Source of the DNA: Gnetum montanum
Taxonomy: Eukaryota; Streptophyta; Gnetopsida; Gnetales; Gnetaceae
DNA: 64,000 bases
Reading direction: 5' to 3'
NCBI GenBank assembly: GCA_015680685.1
Contig: MNCI01016470.1
Location: 171,987-235,986 of the forward strand
Of the stretch, positions 34,668 to 46,061 are shown piece after piece. The stretch's first letter is position 1. Each line of letters opens with the position of its first letter. A program made the position numbers and the translations under genes. The notes under the pieces are model-generated. The model was given only the letters and a program-made list of their open reading frames with translations, did no database searches and was not told where the DNA came from.

Positions 34668-35543
34668 CAACTATTGATTAAAAAGATTGAAGAATTATAA
34701 AATTGTATTGAGTTTTATTAGGGACTTGGTCTTTTACCTAGAGAAAAAATTTGCTCCAATTGTAGAATACTAATGAAAATGAGAAGAAATGCTTCAAAGA
34801 AAGAAGGATTAAGATTTCTATGTTCATGCTAAAGAAAACATCTGTCATGGAACCTGGTTTTAGAATTCAAAAAAAAAATTATTAATTATGTATAAATCTA
34901 GCTAGAAATGCTCAAATGAGTATGTGCAAGTCTAAAATCAAGTATCAAAACATACTGTAGTTGATTAGTTTAATTTTTACAGAAATATTTGTACATATGA
35001 TTTGTTGAACAATCCACAACAAATTGGAGGTTCATAAAAGATTGTAGAGATTAATGAGTCCTGATTTGATAAGCAAAATATAACAGAGATAGACATGTGC
35101 CAGATTGTTGGGTATTTGGTGGAACTGAATGAGATTTTAATAATATGTTTTTTGTAGTTGTTCCAAATAGATGCAAAGAAACATTGATAGATTGCATTAA
35201 TGAGTGGATCAAACCTAACATCATTATATATAGTGATATGTGGAAAGCTTATGATTCAGAATGGCTTTGTCAACTTCAATTTGATTATAGAATGGTGAAT
35301 CATTCATTACACTTTAAAGATCCAAATATAGATTTTCGTACTAATAATATTGAAAGTACATGGAGAGTAGTGAAAGCTCATATTCCATGAAATGGATCAT
35401 GACAAGATCTACATGACTCATATCTGATGGAGTACATGTTGAAAAGAAAATCGACACCAAAAGAAGAGGATGCATATTTTATGCTTATTAAACTTATTGT
35501 TGAGTTTTGCATATCTCCCTCCAACTTAGAATCTATGACATAA
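34668..35543 (+). pseudogene. IS1595/ISXO2-type (Merlin) transposase relic
   Basis: Plus-strand DDE transposase trace. N-terminal part (34668-34850): GLLPREKICSNC and later FLCSC form the CxxC...CxC zinc ribbon of ISXO2-type transposases. Middle (35010-35080): NNPQQIGGS, then KIVEINES, where the family has an EIDES-like motif, so the first catalytic Asp appears as Asn (35053-35055). A one-base frameshift leads to KYNRDRHVPDCWVFGGTE. The open core 35145-35390 holds VVVPNRCKETL, IIIYSDMWKAY with the second Asp (codon at 35235), VNHSLHFKDP and the NNIESTWRVVKAHIP block with the catalytic Glu (codon at 35352). After a stop, DLHDSYLMEYM completes the usual C-terminus. Not functional. The motif match is strong; the host (a plant) is unexpected. 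Confidence 0.85.
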
Positions 35544-36280
35544 TTAGATTCTCTTATATTCATGTAATAGTTTACCTAAATTTGATAAGAATGTTTGTTT
35601 TATGAAAGTTGTAACTTCTGTCTCTATGATTATGTTTATAATATTAATATTTTGATATTGCAACACATCCTTAATGCTTAGGAATATCATAGTTGCAAAT
35701 AATTTCTAAGGTTTTCTACTTACCAAATACACTTGAACATATATTATTATAATTCAAACAAGCACATGTATTTACACAAGTATAATTAAGTGTGACTTAG
35801 CATGTCATAAGAAGAAAGCTAAGTTGAATGTTATATTTTTTTTCTTGGTTTGTTTAATAAACTCCATTAATAAGCAACCTTGAAGGATATTATCACAAGT
35901 CTTTACTAACATTGGATATTTCAAAAAAATTAATTTATTAAATCAATAGTCTTCACTTCTAATTGGTTATTGAAAAACAAATGGCTTATATTCTATGGTA
36001 GTGATGGTTCATATCAATCATAATTCATAAATTTTTGAAAACTTTTTTCCTTTTTACTTTAGAACCATGTGATCCATATTTTCAAAACTAATGAATTTTT
36101 TAAGTAATTTTGTTTAATCTTTGAAGTAATTTTGTTTGAACAGTACTATTTTCAAAACCAATGATTTTCATTATGTAATTCTATTTGATCTTTGAAGTAA
36201 TTTTGTTTGAAAAGTTCCTTATTAAAAAATAGTCATTGATATGAGTAGGAAATCATACATATATATTTTTACTTTTTTTT
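35544..36280. other. Merlin-like element 3' noncoding part, with a ~72-bp duplication
   Basis: Noncoding AT-rich DNA between the transposase relic and the right inverted repeat. About 36077-36146 and 36150-36219 are imperfect direct copies sharing ATTTTCAAAAC and GAAGTAATTTTGTTTGAA. Confidence 0.6.
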
Positions 36281-36472
36281 GAAAGTTTCCAAATGCAAAG
36301 TTTTCTAAATACAATTGTTAGTTGAGAGAATATGAAAGGAGAAGGAATTGGGAAGCCTATAGAAAAATATCCATGATGTATGCATCATGATGTTATAAAG
36401 ATGAAAATGACCTTTTATCACAGATAAAAATAGGTCACGCTCGGTCAATGTTGATAGCATCAGTGGCATCCC
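36281..36472 (-). repeat. Right terminal inverted repeat of Merlin-like element
   Basis: The reverse complement begins GGGATGCCACTGATGC and matches 20633-20805. It is slightly longer because of small insertions after GGGATGCCACT and in the inner part. Confidence 0.85.
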
Positions 36473-37135
36473 GTATTATGTACTATTATTGATTTGCGAA
36501 TCCCCATTGCATAACACATTACCTATTCACCAAGAATTTTCAGCCACCTTCCTATTTCAATTCTAATGAAATGATGTCAATGATAAAATGCTAATTCTGC
36601 ATTGAAAACTATTAAAATTTAAAAGTCAAAAACATTTACCACTATACTTTTATTGTCTTTTACGGAAGAGTGCTGCCCCGAACACCAGAGCCAATGATCA
36701 CTTTATCCTGTATAATTATTCAAATTACTAGGCAGCTTCTTTCAAAAGGTGCATTAGTTTTGGCGCGAGCTTCCAATATTCAGCAAGATTTGAAGTATAG
36801 TCCTTTTCAAAAGCTCTGCTTCCTGTTCCCACTTCCCCTGCATTCTGCCAGTCCCATACATTCTGTATAGTGCATTATATGCAATACGTTGTTGGTTGGA
36901 AGGCTGTTTAAAAGCAGCTAAATCAAGGTTTCAAAACAGAAGTAACAAGGACATAGAGTGTTAGCGCGGTACTGTTGTTTATGAAAGTAAATTCATTGGA
37001 TTTGAGTAAGTATACACTGAAGAAAAGTTGGGAGTTACTTTAAAAGGTAAGCTTGATAGTTGGTAGAAGAAAACAAGCGTAAAGCAAAGGCATAGATCAG
37101 CTTACGATGCGCTAAAGGCAAAGAAAGACAAATGA
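36473..37135. other. Intergenic DNA downstream of the dioxygenase gene
   Basis: No gene recognised. The sequence is less AT-rich and less repetitive than its surroundings. Confidence 0.4.
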
Positions 37136-37141
37136 TTTATT
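37136..37141 (-). terminator. Candidate polyadenylation signal of the dioxygenase gene
   Basis: AATAAA on the minus strand, 187-192 bases after the stop codon. Plausible spacing for a plant 3' untranslated region. Other weaker AT-rich signals lie closer, so the choice is uncertain. Confidence 0.4.
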
Positions 37142-37327
37142 TGTAAGATCTTTGAAAAGGTTATGATTTAGTTAACAGAGAAAAGTTCTGACAAGACTAC
37201 CCTACATTGCAACCTTTGCTCCTTTACTATCTGTAATTCAGCTTTTGTACATAGTAACTAACTAAATATAAGGCAATGCAATAAAATAAACATTCATCGG
37301 CAGATAAATCCAGATAAGAAACTGCCA

Positions 37328-39569
37328 CTATTCATCATTATGGGCGGTTTTCATGAATTCTTCGTTATGTTTCTTCCCTTGAAATCTGTTGGAAGATCGG
37401 AACTCCAAAAACTCAGCCCTGCTAAATGTCCTGTAAGCAGCAGGGCATTGTTGGCTGATCATTTCTGGTAGTGGGTCTATTATTTCTTGGGCGCCTGGCA
37501 CGCAAAACGCTGCAATGGAGAGCCTGCAAGTATCCTTATTCGTTACAGCACGATGCTCAATGCTTCTGTACCTTCCATTGGTTATCACCTGGCCGTAATA
37601 TTTTTATCATCAGAGCTCAAATATGTAATTATTCCATCGAAATGGGTTAATTACATACCTGCAGGGAATCACCGATGTTGACAACCAGAGCGCCAGGAAT
37701 GGGCTTGACAGGCATCCAATGTTGGCCATGGTCGGCGTGAATGTGAAGGCCGACTGTTTCATCGTCCTGAAGCAAAACTGTAAGAAGTCCACCATCCGAG
37801 TGAGGTCCAAATCCTAACGCAGAGTCTGAAAGGGGACACGGTGGGTAGTAATTCCATTTTGTAGTTACTGCACCACGCTTGAACACATCGCTCAAACGTG
37901 TCTCAGGTGTAAGACCCAGATTTTGTGCAAACAATTGCAGCAGCCTCAAAACCAGCTTTTCAACTTCGCAGACATACTCCTCCGTGGTTTTTCTGCGGAA
38001 CCTCATGGACAGTTTCTTTTACTAACAGTGAATGTACAGTTGTTGAAAAAAAAAATGAGAACGGGGATTTGTCATACTGTACCTGAAATCAGGGGGTAAT
38101 TGCGCCCACATTTCCAGATTTCTCGTATGCTCAGGCAGCAACGTTAAAAGTAGAATGTCTGCCCAATCCAAGGGTTGGTCCTCAGAGAACACAAATACCT
38201 GGCCATATCCCTCCAAGGAACCCGGCCTGTGGAAGTATTTCTGTTTCTCCTGCAATGGAAGCTGGAAGAATTCCCTTGAAACACGTTTTGTTCGATCCAG
38301 CAGAGACTCTGGTATTCCATGATTCACTATCTGATTCATCAAACAATCCGAAATCGGAGTCCAACTTATTTCAAAAGAATCCGCTAAAAACAGGTGGACA
38401 AAATAAATTACTTTTTATTGAAATCAGTGATATTGGTAAGCAATTTTGCTTTAATTTAATTTTCTGAGCGAAATTTTCTCATTGCTTCATTTTTAACCAA
38501 CTATAGCAACCTATTGTGTTGTTATGGTAACCCTATAAACTTTATTAATGGTAATCTCTTTTATGTGGAACAATTTTTGTATCAAACAATGAACTAAACT
38601 TTAAGATCTTATTCATTTTATTTACATTTTCGTGAGGAAGGTGGATTCCATGGCTACCATAAAGATTTGATATTGCTTAATCTTATCCTGGCTTTCACAA
38701 CTTCTAAAATTTTACCTAGGCTAATTACCAATAGATTATATTGATAATGTTAAGCTAAATAATATCTAATCCATCAATATTCAAAAGTATTTTGCAGCAC
38801 AAGATTTATTACCAAACATGAATTAGTTATCTCTCTCATGCAATCCCAAAATGGTTAAGAATAGGTAAAATAATGATAATTTTTAATACAGTAAATGAAC
38901 TAAAATTCATTTCAGAGTTTGCAAGATTCTCTCAATCAAATTATAAATATATAACTAAGCTAGTCTAAACATAAATGGATAGTAAGGCTTAAGTATAACT
39001 GATATCACAAAAAAAATAAATTTAAGGTGTAAAAGGTTAGAACTCAGTAAAATTTTAACAAAAAAAGCAATATAAGTAATTAATTTGAAAAAGCAACAAA
39101 ATTGACTTGTATTATAAATAAAAGTAAGCCAAATTGAATCAGAATTAAGGAAAATCACTTCTCAGTTAGAGAGATAAAAACCCTGAATCTAATTTTACCA
39201 AAAGAATTAGATAAAAAGAGAAGTCTATATAAGATAATTCTTAAAAATCCACTAAATGAACAAATTTAGGAATGAAATGAAAGCAATGACCTGAAAGAAT
39301 CCCAACTGCTGGCACGCCTTGTGAAGACTCTGCATTTCACAGGAACATTTTTCTTGGGAGGTAAGCAGAGACATATCAATAACAGGGAGAGACTGTTCAC
39401 GCAGGAGTTGTTGCTGTGGTCTCTCATTCTCTGGTCTGATGTATCTCTTTAGCAAAGCAGAAGCATCACCATCACCATTAATCTCATTCTGCTGCGAGAG
39501 TGTGTAAGACAAATCCTGAACAATCGGAACAGAGAATCCGTTCACAAAAAATCTGCCGATTTCTGCCAT
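37328..39569 (-). CDS. 2-oxoglutarate/Fe(II)-dependent oxygenase, SRG1-like, four exons
   Basis: The only intact protein gene in the window. Exons on the minus strand: 39569-39291, 38330-38083, 37992-37659 and 37588-37328. All three introns have GT donors and AG acceptors (phases 0, 2, 0). They join to a 1,122-base frame encoding 373 residues, close to the ~360 of SRG1-type enzymes. The DIOX_N-like part holds LPVIDMSLL (about 61-69), GFFQ at the first junction, NHGIP and REFFQLPLQEKQKY. The catalytic domain has NYYPPCP, the iron ligands H240 and D242 in GPHSDGG, H299 in IEHRAV, and the 2OG-binding R309/S311 in RLSIAAF. Such enzymes are cytosolic and oxidise small molecules, often in specialised metabolism; the substrate cannot be told. 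The start MAEIGRF fits family N-termini. The first intron is long (960 bp) and no element insertion was recognised in it. Confidence 0.93.
38331..39290 (-). other. First intron of the dioxygenase gene
   Basis: A 960-bp AT-rich intron, GT at 39290-39289 and AG at 38332-38331. No transposon or RNA gene was recognised inside. Confidence 0.8.
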
Positions 39570-40550
39570 GCCCTGTAATCAACTGCAGTCGCAATTGCAG
39601 AATAAAGCTTGCAAGCACGCTCACCAATTCAGAGTCCCTATTTCGCTCCAATGGGATAACAATGATCATTAAATTGCCGTGTCGAGTCATGATTGAAGTT
39701 TTGAATGCAGTCAATGGTTATCATCTTATCTTCGTGGCTGCAAATCGTCGAGAGAGACAACCCAAAATAAATAAATAAATAAATAATATAAAAGCCTCCG
39801 TGGTCACCCACGCAACGGACAGCGTAAAGTCGATACCATCATTACTGTCTTGGTGTCTTTTCCTTTATCTGCCAAGGGAAACTTACCTGCCCAACGTACC
39901 CTCCAAACCCTTTAGTTTGTTTTGCCTACATGGATTATTTCAACTCCTTGTCATACAAAGTGTAAATTTGATATTTTTTACTTAAACTTCAACCTTCATG
40001 TATATTGCTTTATGCAAAACTTCAACCTTCATTTTGATTATGCGACAACTTTGATTGAAACTATTGCACAAACACAACTTTTCAACCAAACAAACTTGTT
40101 ATTTTTAATCAATGAAATACATACTCCTTACCTTACCATTAATGGTAATTAGTACTGTTATTACTATAGCACTTACAAAGATGTCTCCTCCCTCACCTCA
40201 TCGTTAATGTTAAATATTAAAAGAAATGTATTTCTACTATTAAGGAATCTTGCATGTATGTTGCCATGAACATGGCTTTTGATATGACATACAAGGCCAT
40301 TTTGTATGTCTATTATAAGCCCTAGATTTGGAAAGTGTTTCACGCACCTTGTATTTGTAGTCCTAGTGTGTTTGATTGTGGTTTGCGCCTCCCAAGTATG
40401 CTCCCTTGCTATTATATCACATTTTTGGGTTGTGTGCATGATTCCAAGCTCTTTAAGACAATTCCAACTCCATTCAGATGACTTATGATCCTTCCAACAA
40501 GTTTTCTTGTGATTCGAGTCTCATCTGGAATTAACATTTGGAATTTTGGT
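39570..40550. other. Upstream region of the dioxygenase gene
   Basis: Contains the likely promoter, but no convincing minus-strand TATA box. An AAAT microsatellite (about 39768-39785) lies about 200 bp before the start codon, next to ATATAAAAG, which reads as a TATA box on the plus strand only. No other gene seen. Confidence 0.4.
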
Positions 40551-40553
40551 TTG

Positions 40554-41500
40554 TGAAAGGGGGAGGGGCATACATTGACTCCCCTACATCATTGCATTCC
40601 ATGGTTGCCCAAGTTTGGGCTGAAGTTCTAAAAGTATCATTTGATTAGCTAGGGTTGCGTTAACAAATCTTTGTTGACTTTTGTGCAATGACAAGCCTCT
40701 GCCATTAGGTTATAAAAACTATAAATACTCGAGATAAGCTCTCACACACATCTTATGTATAACTTTGATTTCATTTGGACTTTTGGCTTCCAATTTGCAT
40801 GAAGAGCTCTTCCTCCCTTGGGTAAGTTGATTTCCTTTCTTTTCTTGTGTATGTCTTGAGTCATTACTTTCACAAGTTCAACTAGACTCTATCAAAGTGA
40901 TACCTTGCTTACATAGCTAGAAACTATTTAGTTGATGTGGAATATAATGTTTGTACGATGAATAAAGCTCATGGTTTTCCCTTATTGCACTGTTAATACC
41001 TTAAACATTAAAATACTAAAAGTATTTATTTAATTAATTCTTATTTCTTCAAGTTGTGATGGTTCATTTATTATCCAAGGAGGTTGTAATTGTATGGCAT
41101 GGTGTTAGGCTATCAAGGTTGTGACTAAGAGCTATGTTATTGCTTTCTATGTGTGATGTTGTACTTGTCCTTAGGAGGGATTGCAACACAAGCATTATGT
41201 CTATGCCTAAGAGGGATTGCAATGTGTGAGAGTTTATTATTATTTTATTTTATATTTGTAAAATCCATTAAAACTATAAAATATAAAATTATAAATATTC
41301 TCTCTATTTCCCTATTGTGGCAACATGGGCTTTTCCTTGTATCATATGTATTATAATCCCTCTTGTATTTATTGAATGCAATGATATACACGAGTATTCT
41401 TGGTAATCCACTCAACATCATCTTCAAAGCTTATGACTAGATCACATCATGTTCTATATGATAAATCCCATTAGTCAAAACTGGTGAGACCACTATTAGC
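40554..41500 (+). repeat. Possible LTR fragment with TATA box
   Basis: A purine run, GAAAGGGGGAGGGGCA (40555-40570), is followed shortly by TTGACTCCCCTACATC. Then come TATAAAAACTATAAATAC (40711-40728) and a CTCACACAC start-like stretch. This is the order purine tract, LTR start, promoter expected at the 3' end of a plus-strand LTR element. No second copy is present and the end is undefined. Confidence 0.3.
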
Positions 41501-42232
41501 TTTGTACCATGTAGCAAGGCTTAATTAGATGTAACTATTTTCTTTGTACATAAGTGAAAGAACAATTGGGAATGAGTAGTTTCTGCATAGACTATGTGCC
41601 TCTAGACTACCAACTAAACATTATTTTATTTTTTAAAGGAAACTATTATGATGTTAAAATAACACATGGATGTCTTTTGCACTTCACTATAATAAAGATG
41701 CTAAATAGTAAATGAAAATGATTGATGTATAACTCTTATAAAGTTGGAAATGATTGCTATTGAATTATTAGAAGAAGTTCCTTTTATGAATAGTTAAGTG
41801 AATTATTGGAAGAAGAGAAGGATCACATTACTTTTGATTGAGGGTTCATGTAAAATAAGTGCTAATTGTTATTGCCAGAAAGTATTGCAGCCATTAACAA
41901 CAAATAATAAATCCTTTAGAGTAAAATTACTAATTACAATTGAAATAGGAGGAGGACCTATTGTTTGGGTTGTATTGGAAGTATGGACCTCCAACAATCT
42001 CTCACAATGATCTTTATTTCCTTTCTACATAGTATATAAGCATCTTTCATTTCAATTTTTGTTCCTTCTTTTCTACTTTTTCTTAAATATTCCCTAATTG
42101 TGGTCATATTTATTGATGTACAAATGAGCCTCTTATTTTTTTTTTCACTCTTTCATGAGTATGATGTTTTTTTGTTTTAGCATTTATTATGTATTGGCTA
42201 CTACAAGGAAGGGGAAAATATGTGATGAATAA
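41501..42232. other. AT-rich intergenic DNA
   Basis: No feature recognised. The last five bases, AATAA, form one side of the solo LTR's target duplication. Confidence 0.4.
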
Positions 42233-43050
42233 TGATGAGTGGCGAGGTACCCCTACACTCAACCATACGAATACGAGCATAACACGCGTGGTCCGATCGA
42301 ACTCCACAGACTAAGTGCCTACACACCTTATGGAACACTTAAGGTTAATTATTCGTTGTCTTCCCAGACTTGTATTTGTCACAGTGTATGGTTAAGTAAG
42401 TCCGAGGTATATGATTTTTATATCTTTTTATGTTTTATCTCCTATGTTATTGAGTTGAAGGGTGAAGAGACTAATTTCTAACTTTAACTAATTAACTAAG
42501 TCTAAATTAACCTAGCGTTAGCATCCGTTCCCACTTACTGTTCACACCCTGAACCAATGCAACCGTGGTTACCAAATGCTAGTCGTTGCTGGGATCACCA
42601 CGTGTAATGCACATGCGCGGAGCGTACTAAGGCACTTATCTAGGAGAGAAGGGTTGAGAAAGATTTAATGACTAATAAAAAAATTAAATAATAGATAATA
42701 AATAACAGTAAATAAAATCCTAATTAGCCTATTCCATGCACTGCAAGGTTTATCCAAGAAGCTCATCTTTATTGCCGTACACAAACTTGTGTTCAGGTAT
42801 AATGTCTGCTCGAATAAAGATCCATTCACTCTGGAGTTCCTATTGTGGGCACATGGAAATTAATCTATCTCTGGAGTGGAAAAATTGCCAGAGTTTCGCT
42901 ATGGTCTAGGCCTAGATGAGGAAATAAGGGAGATCTGCCTCTTATTTATAGATACGACGGTGCACCGCGATATCACGTACATGATATCGCAGGGGAAGAT
43001 GCGATATCGCGTACGCGATATCGTGAGGGATGCGATATCGCATCCCATCA
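42233..43050 (-). repeat. Solo Athila-type LTR with 5-bp target duplication
   Basis: Starts TGATGAGTGG and ends CATCCCATCA, with AATAA on both sides (42228-42232 and 43051-43055). It belongs to the same subfamily as element C's LTRs. The minus-strand TATAAATA is at 42943-42950, hairpin arms are at 42765-42773 and 42813-42821, and GCGATATCGC palindromes lie at about 42968-43045. No internal region remains, so it arose by recombination between two LTRs. Confidence 0.92.
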
Positions 43051-43126
43051 AATAATAATCCATGCGATATCGCATCTCATCAAATAATAATCCATGTGAT
43101 ATCACATCCCATCAAATAATAATCCA
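43031..43126 (+). repeat. 32-bp triplication spanning the solo LTR end
   Basis: Three direct 32-bp units at 43031, 43063 and 43095. Each has the last 20 bp of the LTR (ending CATCA) plus 12 bp of flank (AATAATAATCCA). Later units differ by a few transitions. Confidence 0.9.
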
Positions 43127-46061
43127 TGCCTTAAGAAAATCACAATTTACATGATAATAAACTCAAATTATTCTCCAACAAGATAGGTCTAGATTTGAAT
43201 TGCCTTGTGTTCATGTTATAGTGCCCCTCAATAATATAAGATTGGAGGATGTGTTTTAATGAATTGGGGAACTTAAATTTTAATAAAGAACAATAGATAA
43301 GCTTATTTAATGAATAGAACAATGATTTTCTAGTAAGAATTTTATTATCGCTACAATCACTTACCCCTTGAAAGAGGAATATGTAGGCTCTATATGTTCA
43401 AACAAAGAAATTATTGAGTCAAGTAAGGACACTTATGTAAAGGATCTATATGAGTGCATGAGATGGGATCTCTGGTTGTTATACTTAGTGTTTAGGATTT
43501 ATGACATAGTAGTAGTGGTTTAGAATTCATGAAATAGACCAAAGATAATTTTGAAAACTTATGAAGATAAATTTAGATATCACCAACCCATAACCCACGC
43601 TATAGATGATTGTTTCATTTTAGATTTCTTCTTGGTTTAATAGTTTTGGATAGATCTACCTCTACCACAAAATTAACCCTACACTTACAACATAATAATC
43701 AAAAGTGCTTGTGTTTGGGTTTCATATTGTCTCCATATCTCCAATCTCTATGCATGTTAAATGGTAGAAAAGGGAATCTAAAGAAAATGAGTCATTTATG
43801 CCTAATGGTCCCATTAAGACAATGAGGCCTTATCCTCACATGATCTCTTCTAGAACTACATTGAAAAAACTACATTTTCATTTTTAAATATAGTGATTTG
43901 GAATCACATTAGTTGCTTTTGTTGTTAACCCTTTAATTTCTTTTTCTGGTGTATTTTGTGATTCCCAATATCATAGTTAAAGTACAAGTCCATTGCATGA
44001 TCATAGCTTCTTAGATCATATCTAATGTACTTCATGGAAAAATCATTTAACTAATTAATATAATCTTGTTACCAAGAAGTCATTTCCTGCATGGGTATTT
44101 ATATTATTTATATATATTTTTTATTAAATCCCAATCCTAGATGTCATGGCAAATGTCAAATATATGTAACATTCAACATTATGTGTAAAGAAAATAATAG
44201 GAAAAATGTAGAAGAAAATGGAAAGAATGCTTTATTCATATCGAATAGTGTATCTAGATTATGCTTTGAGGGTTCCTGGGGATTACCTTCCTTCAACATC
44301 TATTCCTTAGAGGCAATCCAACACTACTACTATGGTTAGGTTTGTAACTAGCCACAAGAGATGGCTAGTCATCTTCTTGTCTAACTTCACCCAACATTTG
44401 TTACTTGCTATTGTTGGTTTTAGAACTCCATTCTGATACAACCTCTAATGCTTGGGTATAAATATCTAAGGATAAATCCTCAAAATTCATCTCATAAGGC
44501 ATGCTTATTATTACAATGCACCCTTTTAGGTCTTACTTACAAGATGCCCTTTCAAGACTTATTATAGTAATTACAACATTTGTTATGTTGAGACCATTTT
44601 TGTTATGGAATGACACCATTTGGAAATGGGAATGTTTTAATTTATTCCCCTTAGCTTTTGTTCATCTTTGAATGAGTCCATGTTAATGATCTTTTCTTCA
44701 TCTCAAGTGCTCCATCCATGCTCTAATGCTTCAAAGTGTTGATTTCTCCTTTTGAATTAAGGTTGTATATCCTAATATTCTTCTTCTTATTCTACAAATG
44801 AAATATAAGTAAGAAAAATATGTGTAAAAGTAAAAATTATTTTATCAATACTTAACTTATTCTCGAAGATATTGGCAATGTACAAATTAAAGATCTACCA
44901 ACCACAAATTACTAATTCTAACCAAGGTCACACAAGATGTAACTCATATTTGATTACTTAAGTGAAGATATGGAAAATCCATTTTTCACTTGTACGACCT
45001 AAAATATTTTACTTACCAAGTTAAAATACAAATTAAATATTGAAAGAAAATAAGCTGGTAATAAAAATAAGATTATTAAAATCCTTGATATTCATCAACC
45101 TTTGGGGTTAATAGAAGTAGTAGTTCTACCATGAGGAATATGTGGTTAAATTTCCTTGTTTGTGATGGCAGGGCTCGATCTTGTTCTTCAACTTCTTCTT
45201 TAAGAATTAACTCTAATAGCTTGGTAACATGGAACAATAAAGTGTCATATCAAATATAGACTAGGATCTTGATGAAGGTTGATGTGGATTCATATTTAAT
45301 AATCATGATAACTTAGTTGATAAATTGTGGTTCTTGATGAACAATATCCATTAGCATCTTCTATTCAAAAATTCTAGGGTTCAACTTATCTATTGAAGGT
45401 TTGAAGTAGATAGAATATAAATAGTTCAATGGGATAGTATGATGGATTGATGTGAACATCCTCTTCAAATTAGGTTCCTCTTCCAAGGATACTTTTACAC
45501 TTGCAAATTTTAAGAATTAATGAACAATACTTGTAGCTTTCACATTGAAGTCTCCATAAAGGATGAATGACATTGGATTAATATCAAAATGTTCTCTAAT
45601 CTCCATTCAAACCTTTGTACTAATTTAAATTTAGCTTTCTTATAGAAGATCATTTAGCCATCCATGTTGTGGTTCATGAATAGGCTATTTGTATGTATAT
45701 AAAAAAAGAATTTTTATAAGAATCTATTTACTTATAAATACCTTCATATCTTAACTTTCTTAAATTAAGTTGAAATTGGTATATGGATTTCCATTTCATG
45801 ACTTCTTATAGGAATAGAACATAAACATTTAAATTTTGTAATTATGCTAGGGTATGTGGGCATTGGTACTACTAGTCTAAGGCTCAAGGTGTACACAGTA
45901 GATGCTATCTCTTGCTTGTTAGAGAACTTGAAAGAACATTGTACATTGTGATCTTCATTATTATTCTTGGATTCTTTCCTTGATCATTATTACTCATGGG
46001 TATCATACACCTTGTTTGAATAAGGTTATGATTATCTATGATGTTTAATGTCTATTGTTAT
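43127..46061. other. AT-rich intergenic DNA, no gene seen
   Basis: No element or gene recognised over 2.9 kb; only short chance frames. Confidence 0.4.

Larger units (their letters stand above)
20633..36472 (+). mobile_element. Merlin-like (IS1595/ISXO2) DNA transposon, split by element B
   Basis: Long inverted repeats at 20633-20805 and 36281-36472 bound this unit. Removing the 13.3-kb Athila insertion (21189-34501) and its 5-bp duplication leaves about 2.5 kb, the usual size for a Merlin element. The right part holds a transposase relic (34668-35543) on the plus strand with IS1595-type motifs. I could not find the expected 8-9-bp target duplication. Directly outside the repeats, TGCATAATA on the left and TATTATGTA on the right are inverted rather than direct matches, so the true ends may lie slightly further out. 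Confidence 0.75.

Noticed and set aside
39484-39714. Alternative upstream start for the dioxygenase gene
   Set aside because: That frame overlaps exon 1 in another phase and lacks family motifs; the MAEIG start gives a normal N-terminus.
39768-39796. ATATAAAAG as the dioxygenase promoter TATA box
   Set aside because: It reads as a TATA box on the plus strand, opposite to the gene, and adjoins an AAAT microsatellite.
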